Source: Alphaproteobacteria bacterium (GTDB lineage: Bacteria > Myxococcota_A > UBA796 > GCA-2862545). From it: a stretch of DNA of 64,000 bases. The position numbers and the translations under genes are program-made. Numbering within the stretch: position 1 is the first letter of the stretch; each line of letters starts with the position of its first letter. Shown one piece after another: positions 62,248-64,000 of the stretch. The stretch is from positions 1 through 64,000 of the forward strand of contig JACKEP010000029.1 in assembly GCA_020632915.1 (NCBI GenBank), read 5' to 3'. Under the pieces are notes generated by a model that saw nothing but the letters and a program-made list of their open reading frames with translations, had not been told where the DNA came from and did not search any database.

Positions 62248-63279
62248 TCAGTCGCCCTGGGCCCGCGACCCGCGCACCCAGCTGGTGAACGAGGCCCCCG
62301 CGCGCACCGACGCCGCGAAGCCCGCCAGCGTGTAGCCGCCGAGCATCACCACGTGCAGCGCCACGGCGAAGGCCGCCGCGGCGGTCGCGTCGATGCCCTG
62401 GGTGACCAGCGCCGCCACGCCGGCGGCCTCGAAACCGCCGAGGAATCCTGGCGCTGGAAACAGCACCATCGCCGTGCTCACCGCAGCCCAGGCCGACGCC
62501 GCGAGCGGCCAGGTCGGCACCACGTCGGCCAGGCCGAGCAGCGCTGCGTAGGCCATGCCCACGGTGGCGAGCCACACCGCGGCCGTGCTCACGACCGCGC
62601 CCACGAGCCGTCGCGGGTCGGTGGACACGGTGCGCACCGCGTCGACGAACGCACGCCACTGGCGCGCGAACACCGCCCAGGCCGAGGGCCACATCCGGCC
62701 GACGAGCGCCTCGCCCACCGGCAGCACCCGCTCGCCGAGCAGCACCAGCACCGCCACGCCACCGATGCCGACGACCGCGCCCGTCTGCACGGCGACGAGG
62801 CCGGCCCGGAGCACGTCGACGCCCATCACCTGGACGGGGACGGTCACGACCACCGAGCGGGCGACGTACAGCATGAGCACCAGCAGCGCGACGATGTCGG
62901 TGAGCCGCTCCACCACCACCGCGGCCATGCTCTCGCCGAACGTCACGCCGTTGCGCTCGGCGAGCACGTAGGGACGGACCAGTTCGCCCAGCCGCAGCGG
63001 CATCACGCTCATCGCCAGCGACCCGATGGCGAGCACGATGAACAGGTCGCCAAACGCGACCCGGGTGCGCAGCAGCACGCCGAACCGCCACGTGCGCAGC
63101 ACCAGCGTGGTGTACAGCCCCAGCAGCGTCAGGAGCGCCGCGCCGAGGTGGTAGTCGACCAGCGCCGTCGCCATGCGGCCGAGATCGACCTGCAGCAGCA
63201 CCCAGCCCACGCTGGCGACCATCAGCACCGCGAGCAGCACCACCGAGCCCAGGCGCAGCCGTGCGTTCGGTGCGCTCAC
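62248..63279 (-). CDS. Lysylphosphatidylglycerol synthase-type flippase domain protein
   Basis: 343 residues with about eight helices; the conserved MPLRLGELVRPYVLAERNG block and APGFLGGFEAAG motif identify the UPF0104/LPG_synthase_TM superfamily, which includes lipid flippases. No C-terminal synthetase domain, so a flippase-like or glycolipid-transport role is possible. GTG 63279 overlaps the stop of the methyltransferase gene (GTGA), so the two are coupled. Stops four nt from the convergent cytochrome gene. Confidence 0.9.
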   Translation of the reverse strand: MSAPNARLRLGSVVLLAVLMVASVGWVLLQVDLGRMATALVDYHLGAALLTLLGLYTTLVLRTWRFGVLLRTRVAFGDLFIVLAIGSLAMSVMPLRLGELVRPYVLAERNGVTFGESMAAVVVERLTDIVALLVLMLYVARSVVVTVPVQVMGVDVLRAGLVAVQTGAVVGIGGVAVLVLLGERVLPVGEALVGRMWPSAWAVFARQWRAFVDAVRTVSTDPRRLVGAVVSTAAVWLATVGMAYAALLGLADVVPTWPLAASAWAAVSTAMVLFPAPGFLGGFEAAGVAALVTQGIDATAAAAFAVALHVVMLGGYTLAGFAASVRAGASFTSWVRGSRAQGD

Positions 63280-64000
63280 GCCGACGCCTCGCCCTTGGTG
63301 GCGACGACGACCGCCCGGCGCGCCACGCCGACGACGAAGGGTGTGCCGTCGAGGTCGGCGTAGACCTCCACGCGGTCGAGGCCGTGGCGGCGCAGGCGCC
63401 CGCAGAGCTCGGTGATGCCGTGCAGGCGGTAGCGGAAGCGCGCCGAGGCCCGCGTGCCGTCGCCGCGGACGAGCGTCCAGGTGGCGTCGACGCCCCCGGT
63501 GACCGGGTCCAACGTCCGCTCCTCGACGAGGAAGCGCTCCCCGATGCGCTTGCACGACGTCGGCGCGAAGCCCAGGGCCAGCGTCTCGGCCGTCGGGGTG
63601 TCGAGCACGAAGCGCCCGCCGGGGACGAGCGCCTGCGCCGCAGCGGCGGTCTGGGCGTCGAGGCCCGCGTCGTCGAAGAAGCCGAAGCTCCCCCACAGGC
63701 ACAGGGCGAGGTCGAAGGCGTCGGTGGCGACCGGCTCGCGCAGGTCGTGGTCGTGCAGGGCCAGCGGGACGCCGGCGTCGGCGGCCCGACGCGCGGCTGC
63801 GGTGAGCATCGCCTCGGAGCGATCGACCCCGACCACGTCGCAGCCCAGCCGCGCGAGCCGCACCGCGATCCGACCGTCGCCGACCGGCGCGTCGAGCACG
63901 CGCATCCCGCTGCGGATGCCCAGCAAGCGCACCAGCGACGCCACCTGGGCGTCGGAGGCCTCCTCGGTCCACAGGTCGGGCTGGATCTCGGCGAAGAGGT
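63276..64000 (-). CDS. Class I SAM-dependent methyltransferase, 5' end outside window
   Basis: The frame is open to the window edge; visible part begins ..LFAEIQPDLWTEEASDAQVASLV. Motif I VLDAPVGDGRIAVRLARLGCDVVGVDRS and LALCLWGSFGFFDD, ALVPGGRFVLDTP are typical of class I methyltransferases (methyltransf_11/25). Overlaps the flippase-like gene (GTGA). Substrate unknown; coupling suggests a lipid or polyprenyl-linked intermediate. Confidence 0.88.
   Translation of the reverse strand, partial: LFAEIQPDLWTEEASDAQVASLVRLLGIRSGMRVLDAPVGDGRIAVRLARLGCDVVGVDRSEAMLTAAARRAADAGVPLALHDHDLREPVATDAFDLALCLWGSFGFFDDAGLDAQTAAAAQALVPGGRFVLDTPTAETLALGFAPTSCKRIGERFLVEERTLDPVTGGVDATWTLVRGDGTRASARFRYRLHGITELCGRLRRHGLDRVEVYADLDGTPFVVGVARRAVVVATKGEASA

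Overview
The window is a high-GC (clearly above 65% by eye), densely packed bacterial chromosome segment that points to Myxococcota. The evidence is: two secreted proteins ending in a MYXO-CTERM-like tail (Cys cluster, hydrophobic stretch, Arg run), one of them carrying seven Myxococcus-type cysteine-rich repeats; about ten lipoproteins, several with an Asp-Thr linker after the lipobox; a large Hanks-type Ser/Thr kinase; and many small polycistronic units joined by ATGA/GTGA overlaps. No rRNA, tRNA, insertion sequence, phage gene or CRISPR array was seen. Six or so plus-strand genes have a TAnnnT hexamer about 18-30 nt upstream of the start, which looks like a -10 element.

Layout. 1-1839: two low-complexity Asp-Thr/Gly-rich surface proteins, the first cut by the window edge. 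1952-5318: an MBOAT O-acyltransferase followed by a protein fusing an SGNH hydrolase to an esterase, probably a cell-surface glycan acylation unit. 5364-9167: an MscS channel, then a TetR-ABC ATPase-permease-permease operon with an apparently leaderless promoter. 9186-14076 (minus strand apart from one small gene): a small membrane protein, an enoyl-reductase-like dehydrogenase coupled to a lipase-like lipoprotein, a 75-residue membrane peptide and an OmpA-family protein. 14174-21295: a 1685-residue DUF11/Cys-repeat MYXO-CTERM protein, an ATP-grasp ligase with an unknown partner, and a lipoprotein. 21436-24922: a long-chain-type acyl-CoA dehydrogenase diverging from a crotonase and a UPF0462 (C4orf33-like) protein. 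24987-28273: a second MYXO-CTERM protein with a BPI/LBP-like feel, a cyclophilin and an outer-membrane-like protein. 28374-35246: lipoproteins, including a coupled pair (LVIVD/Ig-like protein plus diheme cytochrome with a beta-propeller).

35276-45035: a 1156-residue protein of unknown function, an 800-bp non-coding region with a TetR-type palindrome, a cyclic-nucleotide-binding/methyltransferase-like fusion, two secreted proteins, and a TerB-FHA-ABCG transporter fusion. 45073-48529: a glutaryl-CoA dehydrogenase, CaiB CoA-transferase and alpha/beta hydrolase operon. 48692-50500: GtrA, DUF1801 and SGNH proteins. 50642-55945: a kinase-STAND-like protein, a 176-residue unknown and an apparently cytoplasmic subtilase, flanked and interrupted by strong palindromes; this is the best candidate for an undescribed system. 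55955-59702: a PDZ protein, then a fused E1 alpha/beta 2-oxoacid dehydrogenase translationally coupled to a FabD-like acyltransferase. 59751-62244: the parallel beta-helix/diheme cytochrome pair. 62248-64000: a flippase-like membrane protein coupled to a methyltransferase cut by the window end.

Common themes are surface display (lipoproteins, MYXO-CTERM, surface c-type cytochromes, envelope acylation), acyl-CoA metabolism in several separate small operons, and phospho-signalling modules (kinase, FHA, cNMP).
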